Shown one piece after another: positions 22,246 through 34,636 of a stretch of DNA of 64,000 bases. The DNA lies in assembly GCA_022385755.1 (NCBI GenBank), contig MU278370.1, forward strand, positions 436,820 through 500,819, written 5' to 3'. The position numbers and the translations under genes are program-made. This DNA is from Trametopsis cervina. Its lineage: Eukaryota; Basidiomycota; Agaricomycetes; Polyporales; Irpicaceae. The notes under the pieces are model-generated. The model searched no databases. It worked only from the letters and a program-made list of their open reading frames with translations, and was not told where the DNA came from. The stretch's first letter is position 1. Every line of letters begins with the position of its first letter.

Positions 22246-23039
22246 ATCCTCATAACAGGATGATAAACCAATCTGTATTACTAGATACGTCGACTGGTGC
22301 AGTACCGTCGTCTAATGGAAGTTCGTTGTACACATGCATATCTCGGAATCTGTGTGACAGATCGCCTGAAGTCTCGTGTGAGATTGGTCTTCAGCGCTGC
22401 CACACAGTGTGGGGCGTGGATACACTGGAATTGTCGCAGGACCATTGATCACCTCCTTGACGTTTGATCCCTTGAGAGGGCCTGAACATCCTCCACTGGA
22501 AGCCCGAGGAATACAGATGTGCCTCGCATGCCGACAGATGGGTCAGCTCTCGGTGCCCTTACCACCCTTATCCTTAACAACTCTCCCCGCAAAGCAGAGC
22601 ATCAACCGTACAATCACTTTTATGAAGTACAATACTCATGCGAGATGCGTGTCAAGGATCTCGAAGCTCTGCGAACAATGAAGCGCGGCGAATGACAGAT
22701 TCGCGCGAGTCCTCTGATTCTGTTGTATTTTACAGCTGCGATGCACAGCAGTGCTGAATATCGCGCAGGGGTCTCTGAAGACTCTAGATGTACATGCTAT
22801 CGGGGCCGGGGTGCTCTCGCCTCGCAGCGCCGTTATCCGAACCAGACAAATGAACTTGGTGCACGAAAGTTCGACTCTGCCTCGGGGGGGCTGCGTTATC
22901 CCCAAGTGTTGGAATCTGTGCGACATCTTGACTGGAGTCTCGTGTAAGATCCGTGGCCGTCTTATGCTCATCGCTGACTTGCGCACTTATCGGCCGAGGT
23001 CCAGAATTTCCACGTTCTGGTGTGTCGGATGCGAAGTAC

Positions 23040-24580
23040 GTCTTGGTGGCCCACATGCAGGATACACGTACCCGCCAAGTCTCGCGCACGTGTCGCCAGG
23101 AGGAACCAGGCCACGGTGGAGCACCATGCAGGAGCTTCGGAGGTGGTACACACCGCGCAGCACGCGCCGCATGTTGTCGACTTCTCAGCATGCACACTGG
23201 CCAAGCGAGTGGGAAACCCAGGCATGTCGTAAGCATGTTGGGATGCGTTTGTTGTCCATGGATCCTCGTTGTCTTTGTACCCGCGCGTCACCGATCAATG
23301 GGCATGGCCCAGGGATGGTCTGGCACGCGGGGCTTCCTTGTTGTCCAGGGCCTTGGCTGCTGCGCAGCGTACCGCACTGGAGATTTTGGATTTTGGATTT
23401 CGGACAGAATGTAGAATCCTGCGGAGTATGCCATGATTTGCAGCTCCAATCCGCGGCGTACTATTGCACACAGATCAGCAATTCCGATTCGAGGATTGAA
23501 AGACGACTTTGTGGTAGGAGATGAAACATACCTCGATGGTCTACCTGCAGGACATTCCCGCAATATCCCGCGAGGCAGAACAAGGCCACAGTGGAGCTGA
23601 AGAGCGTCGGTGTTGTTACACTGCCGCCATTCTGCCGACTTTGGATCCTGCAATAATGTAGGAAATGCAAGCGTTGCTTGGGACGATCCTTATCGATGTA
23701 TCGATCTCACATCCTATCTTGAATTGTCTGTGTACCCATGCATCCCCGATCAGTAGTCCAGTCGACATGGATGTTGCGCTATTGCAAGGTTTTTCTGTTG
23801 CCCAAGGTTTGAAGTGCGACGCAGCATAGCACAATAAGCCTACGTATGATGAATTTGATGGTGGTGACAAATTTGTACGGTCAGGCAGCAGCGACAGGCA
23901 GCAGAGGCGTGAGGGATGTAAAGTGCAAGATGTCAATAAACATGTGGTGAATGCATTATTATTTACCCATATTAGTTACTTACCGGGGTTTATGCTTCCT
24001 TACATCCAGATGGAACAACGGAATCGGACCTCACACCGCGGAGATGTCGATGGATGCTTTCAGCTGGGGCGGGTCTCCAATCCATGGCCTGAAGGTCCGA
24101 CTCAAGAATGATGTGTCCGCGGCGCGGGACGAAACGCGCCTCGGTGGTCTACGCGCAGAATGCCATATCCTACGTATCACCAAGCACTGGGAGGCTTGTA
24201 CACAATCGCCATCCTGTCGACTTCGGAACCTGCAAAGCAGGAAATCCAGGCCTCGGCAGGCTCAGGGCGATCCTCATCAGTGTATCGTCCGCTGATCCCC
24301 CGCCCCAAAGGTGAACAAAGACTAGTAGAGACGGAACACGCGTCGGTGGTCCATGCCCACCGTCTCCCGCGCATCACCAGCTGCAGATGGAATGATGCAA
24401 GGCCGCGGTGGAGCACTGGGAGCTTCTCCGTTTTGTCGACTACTGAGCGTGGATAGCAGGAAAGCTAGGCGTGTTGGGATGGTCGGCCACGGATCCTTCT
24501 CTTGGATTCATCTTATTCCTGCGCACGCCCAACCGATGGATATGGCCTGCCAGGTTTCCTCTTGCCAGAGCTCTGTCTGC
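23040..24580 (+). repeat. Degenerate tandem repeat family, at least four diverged copies
   Basis: Related units start near 23044, 23537, 24140 and 24340. Shared landmarks appear in the same order: GTGGTCTAC or GTGGCCCAC, then GGCCACGGTGGAGCA (or GCCGCGGTGGAGCA, GGCCACAGTGGAGCT), then a TGTCGACTTC-like block, then a run ending in GGATCCT or GCGATCCT, then CGATGGATATGGCC or CGATCAATGGGCATGGCC. Copies differ by substitutions and indels and are clearly old. They may be remnants of a tandemly duplicated gene or element. The pattern was noticed by eye; exact borders are approximate. Confidence 0.55.
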
Positions 24581-24726
24581 GAAATTCGGCATATGCCAGC
24601 TTGATGTACGAATACTTGAGGCCTGAGCTCGCAGGCGGGCTTCGTCTGCAATATGTGCATCACCGGGTGTCCATGGATGATCGTCAGTAAGGAACGCTAA
24701 GTGACGTAAGTAACTCGAGAGACTAC

Positions 24727-24745
24727 AAGTAAGGAATCCTTACTT
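24727..24745. repeat. Perfect 9-bp inverted repeat in a GTAAG/CTTAC-rich patch
   Basis: AAGTAAGGA and TCCTTACTT flank a single A. Within 24688-24830 there are several more GTAAG or CTTAC words on both strands. It could form a small hairpin. Function unknown. Confidence 0.5.
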
Positions 24746-25380
24746 ATAGTTTCTTACTGCGCACACACGGCCCGCAGCTACCGGTAACAAGTTTACTTAC
24801 AGCTTTTTGCTTACCCTTTGCCACGACGTTACATGTACAGCGTACATCCCGTGCTACCAATGCTGCTCGTTAGGGATCAAATCTTGTCTCGTGTAGATGC
24901 TAATGGATGATCATCAAGCATGAGCGAGCCTCCCGCATGTCTCGACTCTCCTGTACGTGATCACATGCGGACCGCCGCGGTCTCTTGGCAGAACCTACTG
25001 GGATCTACATGTGTAAAGTACTGTACCACAGCGATGACAACCGCAAATCATTCGAAGCATTCCAAGCGCGGGTATATACATCCACAATCGAGTGCTAAGG
25101 CTACAAAAATGTTCCAGTGTACTACTCAATACAAATCCCTTTGATTCTATGAAAGTCCATGATGCAGAAGATCCAATTGTTTGATGATGATGATGCGTGT
25201 GCGTGATGAATCATTGTCCGAAGTCGTGAGGAATCACAGCAATCCCATAGCGTCCAAGCGTTACTCGCCGCACTCTCCCTCCCTCACATCACCGTCCCAT
25301 TCCGGCCTCCACGAGCATTCACGCACCACTACCACCGCCTCTACCACCACCTTCACCAACCAGGGCTCCTGGGTAGCCCC

Positions 25381-26142
25381 TCATTGTCGACCTGCTTCCT
25401 TCATCTCAAAGCCCTCCGGCCGCCGCATGATGTCGCCGCGACCCTGCGCCTCAGACAACGGGACAAGCCCCCACTTCTGTGGCGCCGTCCGCGAGAGCAC
25501 GATGCCAGGCTCCTGTACTACGCTTCGGTGCCGCGCCCCATGCAGCGTTCCTGCTGCGCCCCCACTCTCGCTCTCCTCCTCGTCGATCGCGGGCAGCGTG
25601 GCGTCCATGCTCGCGCTGCGGACCAGTGAACGCCGAAACGACTTGCGCCAGCCTGGTGCCGTGGGCCCTCCGCCCCCACCGACACTCGCGCTGGGCACGA
25701 GTCCGCGCGGCGCAGGAGACGGTCGTCCGCCTTGGCTATTCGCACCTTGAGCGAACTTGCGAAAAAACGTCTGCCACGCGGCGGTCGTCGGGCTTGATGG
25801 TGGCACCGTGGCGGGGGCAGAAGCATGCTGGGCACTCAGCTCATCCAAGTACCACGGTTCGTAGCCGAAAGCGGGGTCGAATGGGTTCTCGTCGACGAGC
25901 TCCCCGCTGATCTCGATGAAGCTCGCGTTGGGCGCACCGCCCTCGCCGCTGGAGGAACGCGCAACGCCCGCTTCGGAGGGCGCGTGTGGCGCGGCAACGG
26001 TGTCCTCGTGTTCGTTGGGGTCTTCGAGGAGGACGTTAGAGCGGGTAGCGATTGTGGGCGGGAGCGGGGAGGGGCCGTGTGCGCCTGGGGAACCTGAGGA
26101 CGCAGTGGAACCCGAGGAACCGTGGCGACGAGTAAAAGGCAT
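25381..26142 (-). CDS. Low-complexity hypothetical protein (single exon)
   Basis: An intron-free frame of 253 codons starts from an ATG at 26142 and ends with TGA at 25381. The protein is rich in Ser, Pro, Gly, Ala and Arg. It has no signal peptide and no membrane segment. More ordered-looking stretches are ENPFDPAFGYEPWYLDELSA, AAWQTFFRKFAQGA and WRKSFRRSLVRSASMD; the last contains a basic phosphosite-like motif. I recognise no domain. The G+C-rich region also opens other frames, but this is the one with the most protein-like local segments. It could be a disordered regulatory protein of unknown role. Confidence 0.5.
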   Translation of the reverse strand: MPFTRRHGSSGSTASSGSPGAHGPSPLPPTIATRSNVLLEDPNEHEDTVAAPHAPSEAGVARSSSGEGGAPNASFIEISGELVDENPFDPAFGYEPWYLDELSAQHASAPATVPPSSPTTAAWQTFFRKFAQGANSQGGRPSPAPRGLVPSASVGGGGGPTAPGWRKSFRRSLVRSASMDATLPAIDEEESESGGAAGTLHGARHRSVVQEPGIVLSRTAPQKWGLVPLSEAQGRGDIMRRPEGFEMKEAGRQ

Positions 26143-27758
26143 GACGGGCAGATGTAATGTGGGTTTATGCGATATATGTAGATGGGATGTGGGCCTATGT
26201 GGTATGGATAGAAGAATGCTATGAAGGATATAGGGTCATCAGCCGCAGACCAATATTGAATCGTGAAACGGTGCACGAAGAAAACAGTAGCAAAGTACGC
26301 ACCGTGAAGTCGTAAAAGGTCCGATGTTGAGAAAGCAAGGGTGTGGGTGAGATGGGTGTACGGTGCCAGCACGAGGAAACCGCGTAGTGAAGCTTCGTCG
26401 TGAGTATATATGCGTATATCCTCTATCCGCTTTCCACTGTTCTGCTGGCCCTTGAACCATCGAAGTCAGCCTCCCTTCGCATCTCCTTATATACCCAACC
26501 TCGCCATGCCATGATAGAAAAGCCGAACAATCGTCGGATGCCCTTCAGATCAAGTGTGATAGTTTCATAATCGTCGATTGCCAGCCCCCACCAGACACAA
26601 TCCGGACGGAGCGTCGGTTAACGGACTCCAGGCAGACGGCTCGATATCCGCCCGTCTACGCAATGCACTCGTCCGAGTGCGAGGACGACGAGGTGTGGCC
26701 CCGGGGCATAACCCATGGGCAGTCCCGGGAATTCCCCTGTCGGATACGCGAGTTGGCTGTACATGACGATACAACGCTCGCGACCTCAATCAATGATGCC
26801 CGATTTCAGGGAACCGCGAGCGATAGGCCTCGCGACGGCGCGTGCGGCTGGAAGTGCGTGCGCTGCTGTCGTAGCGGACGCTCTACCGTACCGGCATTAG
26901 CGTTCCAGCCTGAGTGAGCTCCAGGCGTAGCTTGGCTTCGTCGACTGTTCGACCTGCAATACCCCGGAGAGATGGTCGATACGGAGGACGCTGGTGCCAA
27001 GTGGCTGTACTCACTCTTGGCGGAGGATGAACACTCCAAGATAAGTTTTTCGTGCTTTCGTACATGGTGTAAACGGCAGAGACCACTTGAAATGAATGAC
27101 TAGGCTTGGCGGGAGACACGACAAAGGTGAGGATAGAATCTTGGGAGGAGTCATTGTCTGTGGTCGGTGACAGCCACTTCCTGTCTGGCGGTATCGGTCG
27201 GGGAGCGGAACACGGCTGTTGCCGAACTATTGTTGTTGTGCTCTATTTGCAGAAGGAATGCAGACTGCGCGCTCCGAGAACGCTGCGAGTCACTGGTTCG
27301 GTGTGTTTGGCGTGTACCAACCACCTCCAGCACCTGAAAGTTCACCCTTGTATCCTCGTGGACTCTAATTTTTTTCTCCATGAATGACATGACAAAACAA
27401 ACCAGCCGGCCGTTCAGTTGGGGACCAATATGGTTGCTTGCAAACCTCCGGTATGAGAGGCTGCGTTAACCGGTATCGATATACTATCCGACTCAACAAC
27501 GAGCTACCACTGTACGTTCGCTACTACATCATTTGTAAATGCTTCTGAGCATGAAATTTCTACAGTTAATCTCCGCTCATACACGTCCATCCCTGTGGCG
27601 GAGGCTTCCAGTCAGCCTCTCCAGGGGGCTAACAAAACATGGCATTTGTCACCCTCATCTCCTTCACCTCTTGTTCCTTCCGTTTGTTGTTCACTTGTCG
27701 TTGACTCTGCATTTGTTTTACTGAAAGTTGCCCCTAGTATCCACGTCTAAAGGCAGAG
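26143..27758. other. 1.6-kb intergenic region, no gene seen
   Basis: Only short frames without recognisable motifs on either strand. It contains the promoters of the divergent low-complexity gene and the GH71 gene. The last 200 bp before 27759 are pyrimidine-rich. Confidence 0.5.
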
Positions 27759-29498
27759 ATGCAGGTCAAACTCTCCTCCCTTTTCGTCTCCTCTCTTTTC
27801 CTCGCGTCTGGGACTTTCGGCATCAATTTTACGCCTCGCGATGGAGCTGACAACGCCCAAGAGCTGATGTCTCTCCTTATCAGCCCCAACCGCACATTTA
27901 TCGCGCCACTTACGTCCCCTTTCGCTACGAATGACACCCTGGCGTCTGATGGTACATTGCCATCGACCGTCCAGCCGAACCCTGTGGCTCCTCCTCCAAA
28001 GCTAGTGTTTGCACATCATATTGTCGGAAACACGTACAACTATACCGTCAATACTTGGGCAGCAGGTGAGTACAGCCGAAATGTACTACTGTGTGATGAC
28101 TGATCAGCGGAGGACCCTAGACATTACTCTCGCAAGTTCCAAAGGTATCGATGCCTTCGCTTTAAACGTGGGCAGCGACAATTGGGAACCATCCCAAGTC
28201 GCGAACGCATACGCTGCAGCTCGCTCGCTCGGTACCCCGTTCAAGCTCTTCCTCTCCTTCGACATGGGCTCCCTCCCATGCGCCGCCACTTCAGATGCGA
28301 CCCTCTTACGGAAATACATACAGACGTACGGAAAACACCCCAACCAGCAGCTCATCAATAACAGCATATTTGTGTCCACATTCTCCGGTCAGAGCTGTAA
28401 ATTTGGGCAGAGCTCGGTCAACACTGGATGGGCGTATGCAGTGAAGAACCAAGCGAGCTTGCCGGTCTACTTTGTTCCCGCTTGGTTCATCGATCCGGCA
28501 ACCTTTCCGCAATACAGCGTTCTTGACGGCGTCTTCGGGGTACGTACACGATAATTTCATTAGGTGTCTGGAGCTTAGATCTGTTCCTTTATAGTGGAAC
28601 TCTGGCTGGCCACAAGGCGACTACGATATCAACTTTGACCAGGATCAGAGCTACATTTCCAACCTCGGGAAACGTTCGTATATGGCAGCCGTATCTCCCT
28701 GGTTTTTCACGGTATGTTTCACACTGTCAAGAGGTACACTGTTTTGGACGTTGTTGATAGCGATTCTACTAGCACTATGCGAGTAAGAATTTCATCTACA
28801 GGGCAGACGATTGGCTCCTTTCCGAACGGTGGGAGGGCCTTATCGCAAACCGCACTGCCGTCAATTTTGTAGAAGTCAACACGTGGAACGACTATGGGGA
28901 ATCACACTACGTTGGCCCAATTGAAGGTATGCAACCGAATTCTCAGGCGTGGGTCGATGGGTATGACCACACAGGTATTGTCTCTCGCAGTCCCTCGCGT
29001 GTCCTTGTTGACCCCACTACGTGCACAGCATGGCTCGACCTGATACAGTACTATATACCAGCTTTTAAGACCGGTGTTTACCCTGCGATTAAGAAAGACC
29101 GAACTTTCGTATGGGGAAGAACCTACCAAGCTGATGCGGTGGCGACAAACGACTCGCTTCCCCGGCCTTCCAACTCAAACTTTGTGAGTAACACTGTCGC
29201 CCTCTTTTTTCCTTATTCCAACTTTTTTTTTTGGCAGACACAAGACTACATTTGGGCTGTCATCCTGCTCACTTCTCCTGCCCAATTCTCCCTCAATTGC
29301 GGAAATCAGACATCGACCACTTCTGCTCCCGCCGGCTTGTCGAAATATAAGCTTGGTCCGCTCATGGAAGACTGCACAGCCTCTACGCTAATCGCCCGAG
29401 GCACGGAGATCACCCAGAACACTTACGGGAACAACCTGAGGTTCAGAACCGCACGGCCAAAGACGTACAACTTCAATGTCTTCGTTGCTTCGTCGTAG
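27759..29498 (+). CDS. Glycoside hydrolase family 71 alpha-1,3-glucanase (mutanase)
   Basis: GH71 enzymes hydrolyse alpha-1,3-glucan of fungal cell walls and act outside the cell in wall remodelling or mycoparasitism. Six exons (27759-28065, 28121-28539, 28595-28711, 28773-28974, 29029-29183, 29238-29498) give 486 residues. A signal peptide begins MQVKLSSLFVSSLF. Family landmarks in order are LVFAHHIVGNTYNYTVNTWA, DITLASSKGIDAFALNVGSD, FKLFLSFDMGSLPC, the acidic GDYDINFDQDQSY region, AVSPWFFTHYASKNFIYRAD, VNTWNDYGESHYVGPIEG and YIWAVILLTSPAQFSLNCG. The conserved aspartates and glutamates are kept, so the enzyme looks intact. No carbohydrate-binding module follows the catalytic domain, so this is a short family form. 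Confidence 0.9.
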
Positions 29499-30282
29499 AT
29501 CCTGAATCCAGGGGCACTGTGCTGGGCACGATCAGCTTGTGAGACAATTCCAGGCACAGGGAAGAAGATTGTCGTGAGGATATGGACGCTGTACGTTTGA
29601 AAGTGATATCGTGGTTGACAGTTGTTGGAAATGGATGCGAATCTACCGTTTTCGTGCGACCGTCAATGCTCTGCGCCAGAAGGTTACTCAGCGTCATACG
29701 CACCAGCGTTTCTGCAGTCATCTACCAAGCGATACGCCCTTGTACTTGCATGCGCTGCCGTATATCGAGACATTTTCATCGTTGGTAAAGGCGTCAGTGG
29801 CAGCAGGACTGGATCTCGAAGCGTGTTGTTTATCAGAGCTGTCTATCATTCGATAAACGATTGGAACAACGGCGCCCTCAAACTTTTCAGCTCACTACCG
29901 GCTCATCATACCGCAGCGGTCAACAACTCATGCCGGGAAACATCACTCAATCAGACTTCTGCGGGGCGTTTGCAGGAGTATCGTATCTTATTTGTATGCG
30001 AGAAACTGTCAGTCAATCTGTTGTGCTGTCCGACGATGTAAGCAAAGTGAGGTAAGATACACTTATCGACCACCAGCCCAACCAACATAATGTACGGAAG
30101 GGAAAAAGGACGAAAGCAAGCCGAAGCACACAAACGGGAGTCTGCCATTCGGGGTTCGTGAACAATAGAGAGGGACAAGAGATGGTGAAAAGAGATAATG
30201 ATGGTCCATGCACAAACAACGTCCAGATCCACAAACAAACGTGAAAACGGCAGATAAGTAGGATAGAAAAGTCTTCTTGTGG
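29499..30282. other. Convergent 3' region between GH71 and copper radical oxidase
   Basis: About 780 bp between two converging stops. Frames of up to about 140 codons are present but without motifs; no RNA gene recognised. Confidence 0.5.
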
Positions 30283-32710
30283 TCATCGCGCAGCGTTCGT
30301 ACTCATCCGTGGAGCGGTCTGGTAATATGGGTCAAACTCCCCGCTTCTCGCTCCGGCATCGTCCCGGTACGGTGAGTGTAGTTGCACTTGACTCGCATTC
30401 GGCGTCCACGTCGAAGAATAATTATCCTGTTGAAGGGGGACAAACGCACTCGAGTCAGAATTCCGCACTCCGCGCCCGGCCATAGCACCGCCCACACCAC
30501 CTACACCCGACGGGGTACCCAGAGGGTACGCTCCGCCGGTGTGCAGCTGTGCGGCGGCGCGCCTTCGTCGAGTTATACAAATGCCGAAAACCGCACCAAG
30601 TATGCCGACCAATGCAATGGCCCCGATAATCCCTCCAATGATTGGGCCGGTGTGGGAGGCACCGCTTGATGAGTTGTTCCCGTTGCCGCTGTCGTTGCTA
30701 GTGTTTGACCCAGGAGCGCTGCCTTGCGCGCTGTCGAGCCCTTGGCTGGCAGGTAGCTCAGCTACATCTGAGATAGGCTGTTGTCCTATCTGGCCATTGC
30801 CGACGATGACATATGTGCCGTTGCTAGGGATATCGTTGACATTGACGAACAACAGCGCAGGTCCAGGAGTAAACAAGTTCGAGTTCGGTGGTACCTGCGA
30901 CACGTGCAGAACGAACGAGCCATCCTGCTTAACGGTGTAGGTGTTGTTGAGTTGCAGGTAACGCTGGCCCATGTTCATCGCGTGTGTTGTGAACCCAGGG
31001 CGAATGATGACGACAGTGCTGTTCGACGCCGCATCATTGGCCGAACCTGAGTAGGAAGTGGCAGGGATTGTAATGTCAAACGAGGGACCTCCGTAAGACA
31101 ACGTAGTCGGAACACCGGAAGGAACAGGACGCTGAGCAGCACTGAAGTACGGTGGATAGAAGATCTCGGCCTTGTACGTAGTCGGGAAAATGGTGGAGGT
31201 GTTCACGTCGACGTTAGGGTTGGAGCCAGCGATGATAACAGAGGCATCGGGAAGCAGAAGCGCGGACGAATGGTAAAGACGGGCAATTTGGGACGTGGGC
31301 ATTCCTTCAGTCGACCACCGCTTGCCTGCGGGAGCAGTGGGATCAAAGATAGCAGGCGTACCTACGGGACCAGCGGCAAGAGACATTCCAAGAGGCATCT
31401 GGTCCGGTGGGGTGTTCTCAGTTTCAGTGGAGTATCCAGCAGTACCGTTGAGACCACCGTTGACGACCAAAAGCTTGCCGTTGGGCAGAATGATGAACTG
31501 ACCCATCGTGCGGCCTTGAGGCATAGGATCATCCTCAACGTAAGCGGGGGCAGAACCGTCCTGGGGCTGTGGTTCCAAGCGATGGCAGCGAGGAGACGCA
31601 GGGTAATTCCAGGTGTCGATGCTCGGCCAGGAGTAGTTGCCCCAAGCAGAGTCTGGCATATCACTACCACCGCAGTACATCACAGTCTGAGAGTAGTTGT
31701 TCGCAAGGGTCATGGGCAGCATGGCGACAGCTCCCGAAGCAGGGTAGACACGGACGATGTTACCAGGCATAGGAGGCAGAGGAGTCTCATCACCAGTGTT
31801 AGGATCCCAAAGAACTGGATTGATGTCAGATGTTTTCTCCCTAGTGATAATAACCATACTTACTCGTCGAGACATTACCCTGCATGAGCACGAGGCCAGA
31901 TGCCAACAGCTGCGCGTGCTGGTAAGAGTTAAGTCCACCGTTCTGAACCAAGAAGTTCATAGGAGGAGATTGAGGACCCCTCGACGGATAGAACTCATAC
32001 GTCGGGTTGGATCCACCGCCTTGGAAAACTGGGTCGGGTTGGTTGGGATAATTACGGTTGATATAACCGCCACTCGTGTAACCGCCGATGACAGCGATCG
32101 AGCCGTCACCCAGAGGCTCAGCTGTTGAGTACCATCGCATGGACTGGAGATGTGTGACGTTGGGGTTGTCATACCACTGGCAGTTCGGGTCTGCCGCAGC
32201 GCCATCGCCGTCACAGCCCAGAGGATTCGCGATACGGATGCCTGTTCGCCCGTCGAAGTCTTGCCAGGTTGTATCGAACTGGCCGCTGTTGACATTGCCA
32301 GTCTGGGCCCCCGGGCCTATCGCGTTGTTACCGCCAAATGCGACCCAAGAACCGTTAGGGAAGTGCATTCCCGACGCGCAGAAAGGGTTTGAGATGACTT
32401 CGATCGGCTTAGCCGTTCGCGTCGCAATGTCGTAGATGGAGGCATACGCCGGGTGTCCGTTGATTTGGGCAGCATTGTTTTCTACCTTATCCAAAATGTA
32501 GATAGTGTTGTTGTTGGCGAGAAACATCTGATACGGAGATCAAGTGATGAGTGGTGACGAATTCGCTGAACGTGCACAGCTCACCATCATGGCGCTAACA
32601 ACAGTGTCTCCTCCATCTTCTATGCTTCCACCTACATGGCCTTCGCCTCCTTTGGTCTGCGCAAGGGCTGCGGTGGCTCCCAGGCCGACAGCCAAAATAG
32701 TGGAGAACAT
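30283..32710 (-). CDS. Membrane-anchored copper radical oxidase (glyoxal oxidase family)
   Basis: Copper radical oxidases oxidise aldehydes or alcohols and supply H2O2 to peroxidases in lignocellulose decay. Three exons (32710-32585, 32527-31864, 31814-30283) give 773 residues: signal peptide (MFSTILAVGLGATAALAQ), glyoxal-oxidase N-domain, DUF1929-type C-domain, Ser/Asn/Gly linker, and one membrane helix (GPIIGGIIGAIALVGILGAV, about residue 654 onward) followed by RRRR and a cytosolic tail of about 90 residues. By comparison with glyoxal oxidase, the cross-linked Cys is in NPFCASG (about 92), its Tyr partner in RWYSTAEP (about 175), the axial Tyr and His ligand in RLYHSSALL (about 444-445) and the second His in TTHAMNMGQRYL (about 541). 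All look intact. The helix suggests a cell-surface enzyme with the catalytic domain outside. Confidence 0.92.
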
Positions 32711-34636
32711 CGTAGAGGTTCGTATCGTGCTGTCTCTAATGAGAAGCGAGGCGAGTATTACTGGTTGCGGTGAAGTTTGTTTGGATTAAACGTGGAGAAG
32801 TAGAGAAGAACAGGGATTACGAGGGAGTCAACGTCCGCAAACTGTTTTGTTCGAGAAGTAAAAGAGTGAAGGAGCGTGAGCACACGCTGGAGAGGTAGGA
32901 GGGGACGTCGAGGAGTGTCGAGGACGGCGGATGTGTTGGTGGTAAGGGGGAAGATGACCGTTGGTCGGAATCAGCCTGAGCTTATAACGGAGACGAAGCG
33001 AATTCGGGGGAAATTTTAATTTGGCGTTGGTTACGTAATGAATAAGCATAAAACGCGATTGATATGTTGTTTCACCGCCCCTCGGCTTTTGTGGACCTCT
33101 CGAGGTGCACCCAGCCACGACTCGAACGTCAATCCGTAGCATGTCCGCCCATCGTACGACGTCGATGGTAGCAGTGGGCGTCGTCGTCCAACGTCGAACA
33201 CTCTGTACAACGAACCGATTTTGTGTGAATTTCAGCCGATCTCGGCGGCAGTGACTTCTTCAAATTCACAAAACTCTCGGCCGTCGCCAAGCCGCACACG
33301 GATCATCATCTCCTGTGTGTCCCCTTTGGCGTATATCAGCACTTGAATACTGGAACCAGTCCGCAGTACAGCCAAAACACCTCCCTGCCTCAGGTCATTA
33401 CTTGTGACCAAGACGCTTACAGAGAGTGCGGGAACAGCTGTGAGATTACTGTACAACTTCTGTACATCACCAGTCCCCATGCGTATACTGGACGGTCACC
33501 GCACGCATCCCATTTTACTCGTAGCTGGCACCGCGGCAGACGGTACTTAAAATAGACGGAACGGCAGTCAAGAAGCCACAAACCATCGCCTATTCACGGC
33601 ATGTTTCCGAGTCTTTTACCTCGCATCGGCCGCATGCTTTGCGCTGAGGTAAGAGATGCCCGTGCTGGGAGTAGCGGTTCCGCTCACAATATTCAGGACT
33701 TCAGTAACTCGATACTATACTCCGCGGCCACGGCCTGTTTGAGCACAGTGCCAATATTGTAAGGCTATGCAAGACGGGCAGCCATTGCCCCCGTCGAGGC
33801 GGTCGCGGCACCATCTCGCGAAAGGGACCTGTTTAACTAGGCTTGGCACGCTGCTAGTCTGTCCTTCAACCCAAAGGTTCGCTCGCCACGGAGATCGTCT
33901 GCCCTGTCTTCCCCGCGAGCATTATCTTGCATAGCATTGCGCCCGTTGTGCGGATTAACACTTCATTCGGGACGCGGTTCGCGTCGGGTTACGGAAGTGG
34001 ACTTGCCCGTTCACTTAACAGCCTGAACAAGGTGAGGTCTGCTTTGTCGCTACTCTTTCCTTACTCAATACGATGCAAATAACAGGTGTTGGAGTGTTCA
34101 CAACTCTGCACGCTGGAAGCGTAATTGTAGCTAAAATCGCGGTGTTTGCCCGGGATATGCCTTCACTAGTACAGGTACAGCTGCTAGTATGTCTACTCCA
34201 TTTACAAGTTCCTGCATTTACGCTGACTCTCTACGATATCATTAGCTGGTTGATGTTTCGCATCCCCCGCTCCGCAGCACTGACATCCGCTCACCAATGC
34301 CGACACTGCGTGACGCTGCAGCCGCTCGCTCTGGCGCGAGTCGTCACATCTCGTCACGCCACATAACCAAGAAGCGTGACGTCATGCCACACTCCAGTTA
34401 TGACCGCACTCGTTCTCCTCCGCCAAAACATATATACTTTGCTCTGCCTCCCTTTCTCAGCCATGTTAATCCTTTCATCCTGACGCTACCTTCACTAGAG
34501 CTACGAAGACCGGTAACCCAATCATCTAGTATCAAAGGTGAGCGGGAAGCCCTCCGTACACCGGCTGCTTAAATGGAAACTGTGTACGTGCAGAACGAGA
34601 AGGATAGCAAGCAAGCTCTCATTGGGTGCGCGACAA
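32711..34636. other. 1.9-kb intergenic region between divergent genes
   Basis: It holds the promoters of the copper radical oxidase (minus) and the LanC-like gene (plus). Short frames such as 33232-33480 on the minus strand have no support from motifs or splicing. A TATA-like ATATATA occurs near 34429, about 200 bp before the proposed LanC-like start. Confidence 0.5.

Larger units (their letters stand above)
22246..25380. other. 3.1-kb repeat-bearing region without a convincing gene
   Basis: Open frames up to about 257 codons exist (for example 22751-23524), but frames overlap on both strands, show no known motif and coincide with degenerate repeat units. The features I can support are the diverged repeats at about 23040-24580 and a palindrome-rich patch at 24688-24830. 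A spliced gene with unfamiliar product cannot be excluded. Confidence 0.5.

Noticed and set aside
22751..23524. 257-codon plus-strand frame in the repeat region
   Set aside because: Two other long frames overlap it, composition is Arg/Cys/His-rich noise, and it covers the degenerate repeats.
25181..25750. 189-codon plus-strand frame
   Set aside because: It overlaps the minus-strand low-complexity gene; its content is repetitive Ser/Pro/Thr translated from the opposite strand.
31270..31887. 205-codon plus-strand frame inside the copper radical oxidase
   Set aside because: It is antisense to a strongly conserved exon.
33232..33480. Short minus-strand frame (82 codons) upstream of the LanC-like gene
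   Set aside because: It has some hydrophobic alternation but no start context, splicing or family match.
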